In this document: positions 10,932-22,159 of the stretch, one piece after another
Layout: every line of letters begins with the position of its first letter
Numbering within the stretch: position 1 is the stretch's first letter
NCBI GenBank assembly: GCA_963575745.1
Contig: CAUYUJ010016282.1
Coordinates: forward strand, 807,372-871,371
Reading direction: 5' to 3'
Source of the DNA: Prorocentrum cordatum
Taxonomy: Eukaryota; Sar; Dinophyceae; Prorocentrales; Prorocentraceae
Length of the DNA stretch: 64,000 nt
Made by a program: the position numbers and the translations under genes
Notes under the pieces: model-generated
What the model saw: only the letters and a program-made list of their open reading frames with translations
Databases searched by the model: none
What the model was told of the DNA's origin: nothing

Positions 10932-12302
10932 GTGCTTCCTTCTCTTTGGGAAAGATGCGACAGGCACGGGGGAGTGACTGGCACATGCTTCCTGACGGAG
11001 CAGCAGCATCGACTGAACAGGAGGAACAGGGTGATCCAGAGGATGGTGAGCACGGCGCGCAGGTGGCTCGCGGGTTGGCCGGTGTCCGATCCTCGCGCAG
11101 CTTCCTGATTCGTTCCCTTTCCCTCCTCTCTGCCCCCCGTCCCTCTACTCCCGCCCCTGTCCTCCCCCATGCCCCACCTGGTCGTCACTTCGCTCTGCCC
11201 GCTCTCCCCTTCCACCCGTGATCCTTTGGCGGGTATTCGAGGTGAGCGTCGAGCAAGCACGGGGGGCGGGGCCTAAGGTCTTGCCCCGTCTCATATGGCC
11301 GTTAGCGCGCTGCGCGACGGACTCCTTGCAGTCTGCGTACGCTGCCCATCATTCTCTACACCGTCGTGCATAGTCGGAGTACTGTTAGGTCGGGCCTGTC
11401 CCCCTGCAGGGGGATTTTGGGGGAAAACTATAAATAGCCAACAACTATTCAAAAATCAAGAATACTCAAAAATCGTCCCCATTGTTGTTTGCTTACTATG
11501 TTTGAGTGTTCCTCTTATAGAAAAACAGCCCCGACTCAAGAGTACTGGTTTCGCCTCTCCCCTTGCACCGTGTTGGTGAACCGCCGTCTGTCCCCCATAC
11601 AGCTGTCTAGACAAAGGGTTTTAGAATATACATACGAGCACCTATATATATAGATCGTCATCATCATCTGTGTACACGACCCGTCTGTTCAATCGGAATG
11701 GCCCCTCGGTCATTCCAGAATTGTGCCCTGGCTGCAGCGTTGGCCGCAAGTTGCCGGGGGTGCTGTGCCCCAGTCGTTCAAAGTGGCGACCTCGCCCAAG
11801 CGCGGGCCGCTTGTCTGGATCCGACCCCTTCCTCGTCGTTGCCATTCTCCTCATTCTCCCTCCTCCGCGTTCCCCTGGTCCTTCTGCTCCTTCTGGGTTT
11901 CTTGCCTCTGCTGCTGTTGCTTCTCCTCCTTCGTCACTCTGTTGTTCCTGTTCATCCTCCTGCCCGTCCGCCTCCACCTCCTTGTGAAGTTTTCAAAACG
12001 CTCCGTGTCTGATTGTGCATCGCGCGACGGGGTCATTCTGATGATCACGGACACCCCAGCGGCGGATAGAGCAGACTTCAGCGCCGCAGGAAGGGCAGGG
12101 TGGCCTCGGTGGGATGTCAGACACTGCGCGAGCGCACCTGTCTCGCCTCTCCTCCTTCCCTTCCCCCTCCCCCTCCCCCTCGCCTCGCCTCTCCTCTCCT
12201 CCCCCTCCCCCTTCCCCCTCCTCTCGCCCTCCCTCGGGGCCGCCCGCCCGGCTCGGCCGACCCCTGCCGCCCGACGCCGCCCGTGCTCGTGCCCGTGGGC
12301 AG
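10932..12302 (+). other. Gene 1 intron 3 (1.4 kb)
   Basis: GT-AG (GTGCTT to GTGGGCAG). Contains a family B MITE at 11385-11539 and CT/CCT-rich tracts near 11830-11990 and 12130-12240. No other feature recognised. Confidence 0.45.
11385..11539 (+). mobile_element. MITE family B with 8-bp target duplication
   Basis: A 155-bp AT-richer island with ends TTAGGTCGGGCCTGTCC and CAGCCCCGACTCAA, loosely inverted. GAGTACTG flanks it exactly on both sides (11377-11384 and 11540-11547). Other copies: 14355-14516, 17160-17308, 30275-30468, 38085-38220 and 40743-40893. An 8-bp duplication is characteristic of hAT-like (or related) transposases; no transposase is encoded here. Confidence 0.8.
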
Positions 12303-12379
12303 GTGCGGCTCGCGGACTTCTACAAGGCGGCGCTGGAGGGGCAGAACTGGCAGTTCTCGGAGAGCGTGGAGTATCTCAG
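12303..12379 (+). CDS. Gene 1, exon 4
   Basis: A 77-nt exon entering in phase 0 and leaving in phase 2. Acceptor GTGGGCAG|GTG, donor CTCAG|GCGGCC (GC type). The peptide VRLADFYKAALEGQNWQFSE continues to an SVEYLR motif completed by exon 5. The amino-acid mix (acidic, aromatic, aliphatic) contrasts with the proline/arginine-rich translation of the flanks. It resembles the conserved FY...F.ESVEYLR stretch of the remembered dinoflagellate family. Confidence 0.7.
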
Positions 12380-13262
12380 GCGGCCATCCCGCCCCGCCCG
12401 GCCGGGCGGGGGAGGCGGGCGGGGAGGCGGAGGGGATCCAGGATGGGGTGTCTCGAGGAAGGGCTCAGGAGGGTTGGAGTTGGATGAGAAGGAGGAGGAT
12501 CACGAGGTGCGGGGTTATAGGGGCGAAGGGGAGGGGAAGGAGGGAGGCGGCGAGGAGCCTGCAGGGGGCGGGGGAGGGCAGAGCCGTTGTTCCGAGCGGC
12601 CGCGGCACACTGGACCTGGCATACCCTTGATTGCACTCCAGTCCGGTTCCTCTCAGCCCTGCTCGATCCGACTCTCTGGCTTACTCTGGCCCCATCCAGC
12701 CTGGCAGCCCCCCGATCGGACTCGGCGGTCCCTGCTCGTTCCTACGGGCACCTCCCGGTGAGATGCCTGCCGCCTTAACGTCGCGTAATGGTGGGGTGGC
12801 GATGAATGGGGTGGCAGCGAGGGCTGCAGGCAAGGGGCCCTTCAGGGCCCCTGAGGGGGCTCTTGCGGGAGCCAGGAAGTTCACCCTTCCCCCCTTCCCC
12901 CCTCCTTTTTTATCGTCCCGCCATTTAATCGGGGGCGGCCAAGAGGAGGGTGATGACTAGGGGGGGCGGATGTCGTGGCGGGGGCCATGATATCTCCCCC
13001 GAGTTCGTGGCGCCTCTTCCAATTTCAATGCGTTCCTTGGTCCCCCCTGGTCCGCGCACGTGCCTAGAGCCATGATTTGCACACCCCCCTCTTGGACGCC
13101 CCCCTCTTGGCCGCCCCCGATTCCAGGACGCCCAACCTCCGCCTCCTCCCTCCCCCGGGGCGGCAGCCCGCTGGGCGGCCGAGGCGGCGGCCCGGCGGGT
13201 GGACGGGGCGCCCCCCGCGGCGCGGGCGCCCGCGGCGAGCGGCGCGGGCGCCCGCGGCGAGG
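12380..13262 (+). other. Gene 1 intron 4 (0.9 kb)
   Basis: GC-AG. The donor GCGGCC follows CTCAG and the exon after the acceptor also begins GC, so the boundary lies in an AG|GC direct repeat. Contains a family A MITE (12929-13120) and GC-rich DNA. Confidence 0.5.
12929..13120 (+). mobile_element. MITE/introner-like family A, copy 1
   Basis: About 192 bp bounded by inverted TCGGGGGCGGCCAAGAGG and CTCTTGGCCGCCCCCGA. Internal GATATCTCCCC and ATGATTTGCACCCCCCTCT segments are shared with copies at 13880-14075, 15719-15921 and 29598-29790. A left-end fragment also sits near 13669-13705. It lies inside a gene 1 intron. No clear target duplication at this copy. Confidence 0.75.
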
Positions 13263-13294
13263 CAGCTGGGCGCCCTCGACGAGTCTCGTCCTGG
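13263..13294 (+). CDS. Gene 1, exon 5 (micro-exon)
   Basis: A 32-nt exon, phase 2 in and phase 1 out. Acceptor GGCGAG|GC, donor CCTG|GCCTCG (GC type). Joined to its neighbours it gives SVEYLRQLGALDESRPDLPR. The short LGALDES core is what I remember as highly conserved in the family. The exon is only recognisable because exons 4 and 6 complete it in phase, so a chance match cannot be excluded. Confidence 0.6.
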
Positions 13295-13316
13295 CCTCGG
13301 GGGCGTCGGTGCCGCC

Positions 13317-13322
13317 GCCGTG

Positions 13323-13354
<32 letters not shown>

Positions 13355-13366
13355 AGACGACGTCGC

Positions 13367-13399
<33 letters not shown>

Positions 13400-13401
13400 T
13401 G

Positions 13402-13438
<37 letters not shown>

Positions 13439-13510
13439 GGTCGTCGTCGTCCTCGTCGTCCTCGTCGTCGTCGTCGTCATCGTCGTCGTCGTCGTCGTTG
13501 TCGTCGTGTT
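13317..13510 (+). repeat. Compound CCG/GTC trinucleotide repeat
   Basis: Runs of GCC/CCG followed by a long run of GTC/TCG units with interruptions. All six frames give homopolymers (Ala, Val, Ser, Arg, Asp, Thr), so the long open frames here are not genes. Confidence 0.9.
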
Positions 13511-13879
13511 GTCGCCTCCAGGCCTCCCCGTGGGGGCCCGAGCAGAGGGTGCGGGTCGGAGGGCCGCCCCGCATCGCCGGTGCGCTCCGCGCTGCGGCCT
13601 GCTGCGGAGCCCGCCGTGCTCCACGCCAGCGTCGCCGAGGCGTCGCCGCCGTCGCGGGTGCTCGGAGGATCGGGGGCGGCAAAGAGGGGGGTGATGACTA
13701 GGGGTGATGACGACAAGCAGATGAAGGACTAGAGGATTGGAGGGATGAGCGATGAGGAGGACAATGAGGAGGCCACAGAGCATCCGGACGATTACGACGA
13801 CTTCGACGGCGGCGCCGAGGAGGAGAAAGAGGAGTGCGAGAATTAGCCCCGGCATGGCTTAAGCAGGCCCTGAAAAGTT

Positions 13880-14075
13880 TCGGGGGCGGAAAAGAGGGGG
13901 GTGATGACTTGGGGGGGGGGGATTTCGTGGCGGGGGCCATGATTTGTCCCCAGATTTAATGGCGCCTCTTCTTGTTTCAGTACGTCCCTGGCCCCCCCGC
14001 TGGGCCGCGCACGTGCCGCCGGTCATGATTTGCACCCCCGCCCCTCTTGGACACCCCCCTCTTGGCCGCTCCCGA
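13880..14075 (+). mobile_element. MITE/introner-like family A, copy 2
   Basis: Begins TCGGGGGCGGAAAAGAGG and ends CTCTTGGCCGCTCCCGA. Same internal layout as the other copies. A degenerate left-end copy lies about 200 bp upstream. No clean target duplication, possibly because it is nested among repeats. Confidence 0.7.
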
Positions 14076-14095
14076 GAGGAGGAAGAGGTATCCAG

Positions 14096-14338
14096 TCTGG
14101 GCCTCCCAGATGGGGTCGGAGAAGATGGGGTCGGAGGATCGCGCCGCATCATCGATGCATCGGCCATGCGGCTCGATGTGGAACCCGATATGTTCCATGC
14201 CGACGTCGCCGATGCATCGCCGACGTCGCCGACGCATCGCCGGTGCATCGCCGATGCATCGCCGATGCCTCGCCGATGTATCGCGGATGTGGTGACATCC
14301 TCCGACCCCGTCTACTCGGACCCCATTTAGGAGGACTC
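14096..14338 (+). mobile_element. Introner-type element family I1, copy 1
   Basis: A 243-bp element opening near GCCTCCCAGATGGGGTCGG and closing near CTACTCGGACCCCATTTAGG, with long internal inverted GATGCATCGCCGATG-rich arms. TATCCAG flanks it on both sides (14089-14095 and 14339-14345), a 7-bp target duplication. Other members: 27286-27524, 28259-28451 (which is an intron of gene 2) and 33268-33443. Confidence 0.75.
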
Positions 14339-14354
14339 TATCCAGACCGCTACC

Positions 14355-14516
14355 TTGAAGTCGGGCCTGTCCCTCAACAAGAGGAACATTCAGACATAGT
14401 CCAGAAATCGTCAGGGGACAATGTTTTTGACGATTGCTGCCCTTTTGTGGGGTATGTTTGGGGCACTTTTTATTTTCCGCCCAAAATCCCCCTGTTGGGG
14501 GACACGCCCGACTTAA
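14355..14516 (+). mobile_element. MITE family B, copy 2
   Basis: Ends TTGAAGTCGGGCCTGTCCC and GGACACGCCCGACTTAA. Flanks CGCTACC and CGCTGCC differ by one base, a decayed target duplication. Only 9 bp separate it from the right flank of the I1 element. Confidence 0.75.
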
Positions 14517-14928
14517 CGCTGCCGTTTCTAAGCCGCTCGAGGCGAAAAGTTCTTGAGCCCCAGCGCCGTCCTTTGCTCTGGGGCACGAGAACTGATATGG
14601 CTGCTGCTGTTCCCTCCCTGCCCACCTCCCTCTCCGCCGCAGCGAGACTTGACGCAGCAGCACTTTCGGTACCAGCCCCGGCTGCGGCGACGCAAGGAGC
14701 AGGACGAGGACAGCCACAGCTGAAATCGCTTCGAAATGCTGGCCAGAACGTCCCCCTGGAGAGGTTCGAACTTCGAGGTTCTAGATTTTCATGCGTTTTC
14801 GTAGTTTTTTGCGGTTTGCCACCCTCGGGATGCGTCCCAGCGGCTGCGCCTCGCCGAAGGCGTTCTGGGGGTGCCCAGATCGTCCCGAACGCCCGCCGGA
14901 GACCAGAGTTATGACCCGAAAGCCACAT

Positions 14929-15106
14929 TCGGCGGCGAGCGAGGGGGGAAGTGAGAAGGATAATGCCTTTTCAGACGGCGGCAGGACTTCTCAGAAGCCC
15001 TCGCGACTTCTGAGAAGTTTTGCCTGTGTCTTCGGGGGAGGCCTGGGGACTTTCGAGCCTTCTGAGAAGCCTTCTCCTTCTCTTTCCCCCGCTCGCTCGC
15101 CGCCGA
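14929..15106 (+). mobile_element. Introner-type element family L, copy 1
   Basis: Inverted ends TCGGCGGCGAGCGAGG and CGCTCGCTCGCCGCCGA around repeated CTTCTGAGAAG motifs. The second copy, 34449-34647, is inserted in gene 2 and behaves as an intron. No target duplication seen here. Confidence 0.65.
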
Positions 15107-15718
15107 CTCTGTTCGGATTTTGGGACTGGCGCGCATTCTGGTCTCACGAACGGGAGGCGCTGGCGCGCAGTCCCGGTTCCTGCGGCTTTGGCCAGGGGCA
15201 AAACTTGGGGCGCGCACGGACTCCCTTTGGAACTTCTGGAAAATCGCTGCGCGGCGTTGGGGCGAGACCAAAACGTAGCCCTCCTTCGCGCAGCCAACTG
15301 TTCGATGAGCGCCTCGCCGAAGCAGCGCTGCCACTTTCAAGCACCATCTGAGCACTCAACCGCTCTCGCGCGGCCTCGCTGCCGCTACCGCTTTCCCGCA
15401 GCTCGGTGACCAAGGGCGCCCTCGAGGGCGCGAAGTTACTCGCGCTTCGCGGTTCGGCTCCGATTCCTCATCCTCCTCTTCTCCTGTGGCAGGCGGCGCG
15501 AGAGCGCGAAGTTATTCGCACTTCGCGCTCCGCGCAGTGCGAAGCGCGAAGTTGGGAGCCCTTGGTGGCCGAAAAACATTCGCCGAGCCAGAGCGGGAAC
15601 GTCACACCAGGCGAAACATTTGCACGGGGTTTTCAGGGCGCGGATGGCATTTCGCCCGCTCGCGCTCGGACCCGCTTCCAAGGTTTTGCCCAGTAAGAGA
15701 TGTGCGCCGCGCCTAAGC

Positions 15719-15921
15719 TAAGGGGCGGCAAAGAGGGGGGTGATGACTAGGGGGGGGGGATGTCATGGCGTGGGCCATGATATTTCCCCAGATTTCATGG
15801 CGCCTCTTTTTGTTCCATTACGTCCCTGGCCCCCCCCCCCCATCCCTGGGCCGCGCACATGCCGCTGGCCATGAGTTGCCCCCACCCCCCTCTTGGACGC
15901 CTCCCTCTTGGCCGCTCCCGA
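15719..15921 (+). mobile_element. MITE/introner-like family A, copy 3, 7-bp duplication
   Basis: A 203-bp copy flanked by CCTAAGC on both sides (15712-15718 and 15922-15928). Ends TAAGGGGCGGCAAAGAGG and CTCTTGGCCGCTCCCGA. The left end has lost the TCGG of other copies. Confidence 0.75.
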
Positions 15922-16861
15922 CCTAAGCGAGAGGGCCACCTTCAGGGGAAGGCCGCGCGGCGCCGAGGCGAGAGCGGCGTCTCGCCCGCTCGTGCACGAC
16001 CCTGCTGCCTGAGCACTGGCGGGCGGAAGCTGTGCGCCGCGCCCGCGGGAAGTCGGTTCTGAGTTTCGGGTACGCGCTGCCCGACGTCGGCGGCGGATCG
16101 CTCGGCTTTTTGAAGGTCACGCGGACTGTACATGCTGGTGTGTTAGTGGGATGGCAGGTTGCGGTGCTGTCCCCCCTTCCAGGTGGCAGAGTGGCAGCGC
16201 GCACGAGTCAGGAAGCCGGCTTGAGGGGGGAGGAGGAGGCTGAGGCGGTGGAGGGGAAGGAGGAGGACGGATGAGCAGAATCTGAGCGGGATCGGAAAGG
16301 AGGAGGAAGAGGAGGAGGAAGAGTTGGAGGACGATTTGGACAAATTAGAGTTTGAGGGTGCCCGATCCGATCGCCCTCTCTTTGTTCATCCCTCTCCCCG
16401 TACCTCTTCTCTTTATGTCCATGTGTACACACGTAGAGGAGTTCTTTGGCCTGTGGCCCCGGAGACTGGGACTGACTGTCATTGAGCTCTGAATGCGGTC
16501 CCAGCGTTTAGCATGCCGCCCCCCGCCAACTTCGGGACATCCCTGACATGAATCGTGCCCCAATGGAGCTCTTCATGTGGCCCTAGCGGAGAGCTGGGAT
16601 GCCGCCCCCTGCCAACGGCACATCCCCTACATGGATCGTGCCCACAGGGGGGCTCCGCCTGTGGCCCTCACCTCAAGAGGCAGCCCCGTGCCACACCGTC
16701 AATTTCGGCACACCCTTCTGTCGCATCGTGCCCCACGAGGAACTCATGCGGCCCCAGTGCGCAAGCTCGCACGCGGGTCCCTGCCAGTGTCAGCACACCT
16801 CTGACCCACATCGCGCCCCACGGGGGTGCCGCCCCCCCTCCACCCCGAACGATTCCGGCAC

Positions 16862-16983
16862 GCTCCTCCTCTTCCTCCTCCTCCTCCTCCGCCTCCTCCT
16901 CCTCTCCCTCTTCCTCCTCCTCCTGCTCCTCCTCCTCCTCCTCCTCCTCCTCGTCCTCCTCCTCCTCCTCCTCCTCCTCCCTC
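16862..16983 (+). repeat. (CTC)n trinucleotide array
   Basis: CTC/TCC units with a few interruptions. Translation is polyLeu, polyPro or polySer. Confidence 0.9.
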
Positions 16984-17159
16984 TTCGATCATGCCCCACG
17001 GGGAGCTCCGCGCCTAGCTCCTGTAGGCATGGCTCGCTGGCGGGCCCCGCCCAGTTCGACGCACCCCTCGCGCGGATCGTGCTCGACGGGGAGCTCCACC
17101 TGCGCTCCGGCGGGCAAGTCCACGCGCGGGCCCCCGCCTGCTGCAATATGCCCCTCAAT

Positions 17160-17308
17160 TTAAGTCGGGCCTGTCCCTCTACAGGAGGATTATTCAAAAA
17201 TAGTCAAAAAAATAGTCAGGGAACGATGTTTGGGGATGTTAGGGTATTGTTTGACTATCTCTTATGTTTCGCCCAAAATCCCCATGTAGGAGGACGGGCC
17301 CTACCTAA
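17160..17308 (+). mobile_element. MITE family B, copy 3
   Basis: Ends TTAAGTCGGGCCTGTCCC and GGACGGGCCCTACCTAA, with internal CAAAAATAGTC as in the other copies. Flanking CAATATGCCCCTCAA and CAATACATCCCTCAA are similar but do not abut the element cleanly. Confidence 0.7.
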
Positions 17309-17387
17309 CAATACATCCCTCAAGTGGCCCAGTCTCTCCCCCTGGACCTCATTCTCTTCGCCACCCCATCATCCTGCTCTCCTACAG

Positions 17388-17553
17388 TCAACCCGCGTAG
17401 TAAGGATGATCGACGTTCCAAGGGTAGCCTTGCATCCTTACCTCTTCAAACATCTTCAGTCCATCCTCCACCGCTTTCGATGGCCAGCCCCGCTCGAAGA
17501 GCCTCGGCATGGGCGCCCAAGGCCGTTGCATCTTCATCAGATGGATTGACCGT
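17388..17553 (+). mobile_element. Dispersed repeat family G
   Basis: Begins CAGTCAACCCGCGTAGTAAGG and ends in a CATCAGATGGATTGAC-like end. A better-preserved copy is 28828-29014, and partial copies are at 21108-21170 and 21945-22050. Internal CCTTGCATCCTTACC motifs are shared. The ends are inverted (GTAAGGAT against ATCCTTAC in the better copy). Confidence 0.6.
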
Positions 17554-18091
17554 ACCCCTCTTCAGCGTTACAGAGCCGAGGCGGCTGGCGATGAGGAGAA
17601 TTTGGAGGGGGTGGTCGAGGATCCATGACCCAGCAGGAGCGGATCGAGGATCAGGGATCGAGAATGGGGAGGATCGACCTTTCCCGTGTCAGCAGCTCCG
17701 CGATTGAGAGTAAGTTCGACAATCAATACGGCGGGTAGCGCATAGCGTACACCCCGATGCATACATGATTTGCTATCACCATCGCCAGGACACAAACACA
17801 ACCAACATTGACTGACTAGCGTCACGGCGCGATGCGGATCAATGTCGTCGTATAGTCGAAACGTGTGTTTGCATGAATGGGAAGTCATGATTGCATGATT
17901 ACACGTGCAGATCCGTACCGCTTCCGAAGAAACCACGTTTGGAACCATTCGGAGCCATCATCATCCATGATGCTGGGCGTACCGGTGGTGGGAAGCTAAT
18001 GATTGCTGCTGCTGCCACCCTTGTTAGAACTACTTGTCCTAGCTGCGGTGTCAGATTTGTCGTTGCCGTCGCTGCGCAGCCCAAGGTCCAG

Positions 18092-18165
18092 ACTTGCCGC
18101 GCCTTATCATCGCCAACTACGTTAACAGCCCCACCAATTGCGTCGCCTCGCTGGAGTACTACGGG
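18092..18165 (+). CDS. Gene 1, exon 6
   Basis: A 74-nt exon, phase 1 in and phase 0 out. Acceptor AGGTCCAG|AC, donor ACGGG|GTACAT. The peptide contains LIIANYVNSPTNCVASLEYY. It matches closely what I remember as the most conserved stretch of the family (I-P/A-N-Y-V-N...NC-x-AS...YY). Joined to exon 7 it gives EYYG-VCCTDECE, which agrees with the remembered 'YYSVCC..ECE' block. This join is the strongest reason to treat the scattered exons as one gene. Confidence 0.7.
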
Positions 18166-19930
18166 GTACATGGCCCAGCGGTTGGCTGTTGGCACGGCGC
18201 AAGTTGGAGAGGGCCGTTGGCGGTTTTGATTGTTGGACCCCCCCGCGCTCCCTTGCGTCCGACGTGGTGGATATCTCCTCCTGCAGTTGTTCAACCACCT
18301 GCTTGCCTTTAGTAGGTGACAGGTCCACGACGGAGGTGGTATGTTTTTTGCTGCGCTAGCCTTCTAAGTTCCGCTTTAGTTGTAAAGCCTCTAACCTGGA
18401 GGACTCATAGTGTCCATTCTTTTCAGCCTCGGAGTGGCCGCAGAGCAGCCTGTGGAAATTCAGGGAGTCGACTGGGAACTAACTATATTGGGCGATCTTC
18501 GAGCCATCTTGAGGCCTCAGCTGGCGATCAAAGTGGCACAGCATAAACGTGTTTCTTGACGCGTTGTAGAATTCTTGGGTGTACCTCAGGGACTGCAACG
18601 GACCATCTTTGGCCACCTTGGGGTTATCCCAGGGTCTCTAGGGCGTATTTTGGTGGTGCCATATGGGGGCCCTGCCGCCCATTAATCCTCACTCTGAGAG
18701 CCATCTTCGGGCGCTCCTGAGGTGCTCTGGGGGGACATCGGCGCCCTCTTGGTGCCCTTCCGAGGTCCACTTGGAGCTATCGTAGGCGATCTTGGAACCG
18801 TCTGGAGGCCTCCGAAGGCCATCGGAAGCGAAACGGCGAGAACGCTGCCATCATTTGACAACTAATGGTGTTTGAATGAGCATGGCCTCTTGGTGGCATC
18901 TTCGGTAGGTTCCGCGGCCAGGTGGAGCCGACTTGCGACGGTCTTGTGGCCTCTCGGACGCATTTGGATGATATTTGGCTGTCAGCGACACCCGGGTGGC
19001 CGTGTCAGACGCGTCTTGACGTCCCGGTTGGGCTGGGCTGGTCGGGCTGGCAGGGTACATGGTTTCAATGTTGTTGCCTTTTTGCCTCCACTCCACTGGT
19101 CCCCAATACTTTCGGCGGATTGTCTTTTCAGGTCGGGGACCCCATATTTCTTGACCCTTCCCCTTCACATGTTTGATGGTCCCGGAGCCCCGAAACATGT
19201 TTGGATTGGGCCAACACTTCCCACCCAACATCATACGCCCCACTACCCAGTCACCCCGCCCTCCCACTTCTCCGAACCCTGGTCGTCGTCAGAGCAAAAA
19301 GAAAATAATGGGCATGCGGAGCGAGTCTTGATACTACTTTGAGATGTTCGAGGCACGTCTCGGCGTTGGTAGGGAATGAATGTTCTGCACCGAGACGGGA
19401 GGCACAGGGAGTAGGTGGATACGAGCAGGAGGAGGAGGCGGAGGAAAGTAAGGAGGAACAGGACGCGTAGGAGAAGAGAGGGACAGACCCACGCCCGCCG
19501 TATAATCAGGGAGGAAAAGCAGGGTGGAGGAGCAACAGCAGCAGAGAGAGGACGACGAGGGGGATGGGGACGAGTATGAGAGAGTTGGGGTCAGGAGCGG
19601 GGAAAGGAGTGGGAGCAGGAGTGTCAGGAGGAGGCGGGGGGGGAACGGGGCAGCGGGACCGTAGGGGAGTAGGGGGAGGAGGACGCAGACCATGACGCCA
19701 CCACCAAGGGGCAGGCCCCGAGGTGGTGGTCCACTTCGGTGACATCAGCCCCTAGCCAGCAGCAGGGGCAAGATGAGAGGCCTGCCTCCCCGCGCGCCGG
19801 CCGATCCGGCCTCGCCTTCCAGTCGCGACTGCACGCCGTAGCAGTCCACGTATGCGGCGGGGAGGGGGGGGGAAGGGCGACGACGACAGGGCAGGCCAAA
19901 CAAAGACACCGAGAACCAGTCTAGTCAGAG

Positions 19931-20581
19931 TCATCCGAGCGCCCACGCACTCGGGCTGGCCAAGACGGGGCCGCAGCAGTTCGAGGCGAAATCACGACTA
20001 TCTTCACCTTCACGCAACTCGGCCACCACGATACTTACACCCGTTCTGGGGTGCTTCCCCCGCTTGGTACGCCTAACCTTCATCTTCTGGCTGGCCAGAG
20101 TGCTGGGCACGACAGACGGGCGCATGCTGCCGAGTGTGCCGTGAGCAACGCAGCGCTTGCAGCAATACACAGCACCGACAGCAGTGCCATTATGCCCGAG
20201 AGCCTGGACAGGGTCGGGCGCTCGAGGAGAGGCAGGCACGGGCGAGCCGTCGGGAGTGGCCGTTCCACCGAGCTCCGCCGCCAGCCTGGCCACGACCTCC
20301 GCCTCGGCCTCGTCGGCCGCCTCCGGGGCAAGCCTCACCGCCTCCGAGCGAACGGGCGAGAACGACCCACCGAAGCTGCGAGACCGGCGGTCCCACACGT
20401 GCCGCTGGAACCGGGGAGGGAAGACTCCGGGCGGGCATCCCTGTGGCACAGAAAAGGGCTCTGAGCGAGGTGGCATCTTTGGCGCAACGCCCACAGTCCC
20501 TGCATCTCCACTCCGCGAGGGCAGCAGCGTGCCACACATTGCGGGTGGTGACAGACAGGGGGGGGAGGGGACTAAGAGCAA
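19931..20581 (-). pseudogene. LINE C-terminal Cys-rich fragment
   Basis: A minus-strand frame rich in Ala/Arg/Glu with a GAVYCCKRCVAHGT segment, suggestive of a terminal zinc-binding module of dinoflagellate LINEs. Continuity with the upstream LINE parts is broken by about 1.5 kb containing other repeats. Assignment rests on strand, order and character only. Confidence 0.35.
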
Positions 20582-20821
20582 AGTCGGGATCCGTCGCCGT
20601 CTATCTTTGCGCCTTCAGCGGCCGCTGGGCCGCCCAAGCAAGAGTCTGCAACGTGGATCGATGATAGCGGAGCTCGCCAGCGACAGGTTTCGCGAACCCA
20701 CTTGTGGCAGAGTGTTTGGGGGCCCCGATGTTGGCAAACAAGTCAGCCCGCAGGTCCCCCGCCCACAGACGTGAGCACAACCCCCGCTCAACGGCATCGT
20801 CAAAACTTACATGTCAGGAGG

Positions 20822-20975
20822 GGAAAAACACACAGACAAAATTAATCGTCCACTCCCAGGAAAAGATTGGAAAATATGGGGATTGGGGGGGAAGACAAAA
20901 ACCAAGGAACTCTAGGAAAATATGGGGAATCCGTTTATCTGTGTGTATTTATTTGTGTGTCCCAGGGCCCCGTCA
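20822..20975 (+). mobile_element. Dispersed repeat family D, copy 2
   Basis: ACACACAGACAAAATTAATCG at the left and TTTGTGTGTCCCAGGGCCCC at the right, with two AAAATATGGGGA-type segments between. Nearly the same as 26944-27090 and interrupts the LINE. Confidence 0.75.
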
Positions 20976-21898
20976 ACATGGTCGGGGCACCATCTGAATT
21001 GAGGCTGCAACATTCCAGGGATCGAGCACACCTGCCTCCCAGTCCCCGCGTGCTCGGCCGTGCCGAGCGTCAGCTCGTGGTCCCAAGAGCTGCCCTCACG
21101 CAACACAGCCCGCATAGAAAGGATGGACAACTTTCGCAAGGGTACCCTTGCATCCTTGCCCCTTCTGCCAGGTGCTTCGACGGCACGACCAACGAAGCAC
21201 CTGGTGACGACCCTAATGCAACCGACAGTAGCGACGACGCAGACAGCCACGCAGCACAACAAGACGCAGCAGACCTACACAGCGATAGCAACGACAATGA
21301 CGACGACAACGAGGACACGCTAGAGCCCTGGGTCGAGTATATATAGCGAGCAACACGGAGTGCAGAGCAGCTCATGCAGCACCACCAAGTCGCAAATTGG
21401 GAGACGGCTCGCAGACACAAGTCGTGGCGTATGGCGTCGAGGGTTGTTAGCCATGACCCCACCAGGTGGACGTGGTGCGCACTCCACTGGCAACCAGGAA
21501 AGAACCCACGCCAACGCGGACAACGACAGCAAGGCGGCCAGCGAAAACGCTGGGAAGACGACTTCGTCAAGTTCCTCCAACAAAACAACCCCGACTAGCA
21601 TCCAACGTCCACACCGACTACAAAAGGCCAACCCAACGATTTCACTTGGATTCGCACGGCCCAGGACACCACCACCTGGTCGACACTCGAACGGCAATGC
21701 GCACACCCCACGTAACGACACTACGCCGACATCCACATCCAGGACTTCCCTCCTCCCCTCCTCCGTCGCAGATTAGTTTTTTTATTGTCTCGCTTTCCAT
21801 AAGCAAGATCGCGTGTAGTCCATACGTGCAGGTTTGAAGAGGCTACGGCCTCCTCCACCAAGTTTCGAGCAGGCCCGGACAGCTGTCCGCAGTGGTGG

Positions 21899-21932
<34 letters not shown>

Positions 21933-22159
21933 TCTGCCCACCCTTGGCGACGTTCGCTGGCCAACCTCGTCCGAAAATCGTCAACATCGCCTTCGAAGGC
22001 CGTTGCATCCTTACCGCGCATCCTTACTGTCCAGGTTGACTGTAACCCACGAAGCACCGCCCATCTTTCAGCGATAGCCTGACGCGGGCCTGGGAGGGCT
22101 CCGCAGAGGGCTCCAATAGGGAGCGGGGCGGGGCACAGCTGCACACCAGCCCAGCCAGC

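Larger units (their letters stand above)
13295..18091 (+). other. Gene 1 intron 5 (4.8 kb)
   Basis: GC-AG. Contains trinucleotide repeats (13317-13510, 16862-16983), two family A copies, an I1 introner-type element, two family B MITEs, a family L element and a family G element, all listed separately. A 33-codon acidic frame at 13747-13848 is probably GAG/GAC-rich chance sequence. Confidence 0.45.

Noticed and set aside
13747-13848. 33-codon acidic frame starting MSDEEDNEEATEH
   Set aside because: Looks protein-like but lies in GAG/GAC-rich DNA without splice or neighbour support.
13060-13855. Overlapping 180-260 codon frames on both strands
   Set aside because: Produced by CCG/GTC trinucleotide repeats; homopolymers of Ala, Val, Ser, Asp, Thr and Arg, no domain. 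Only the 32-nt exon 5 of gene 1 is retained here.
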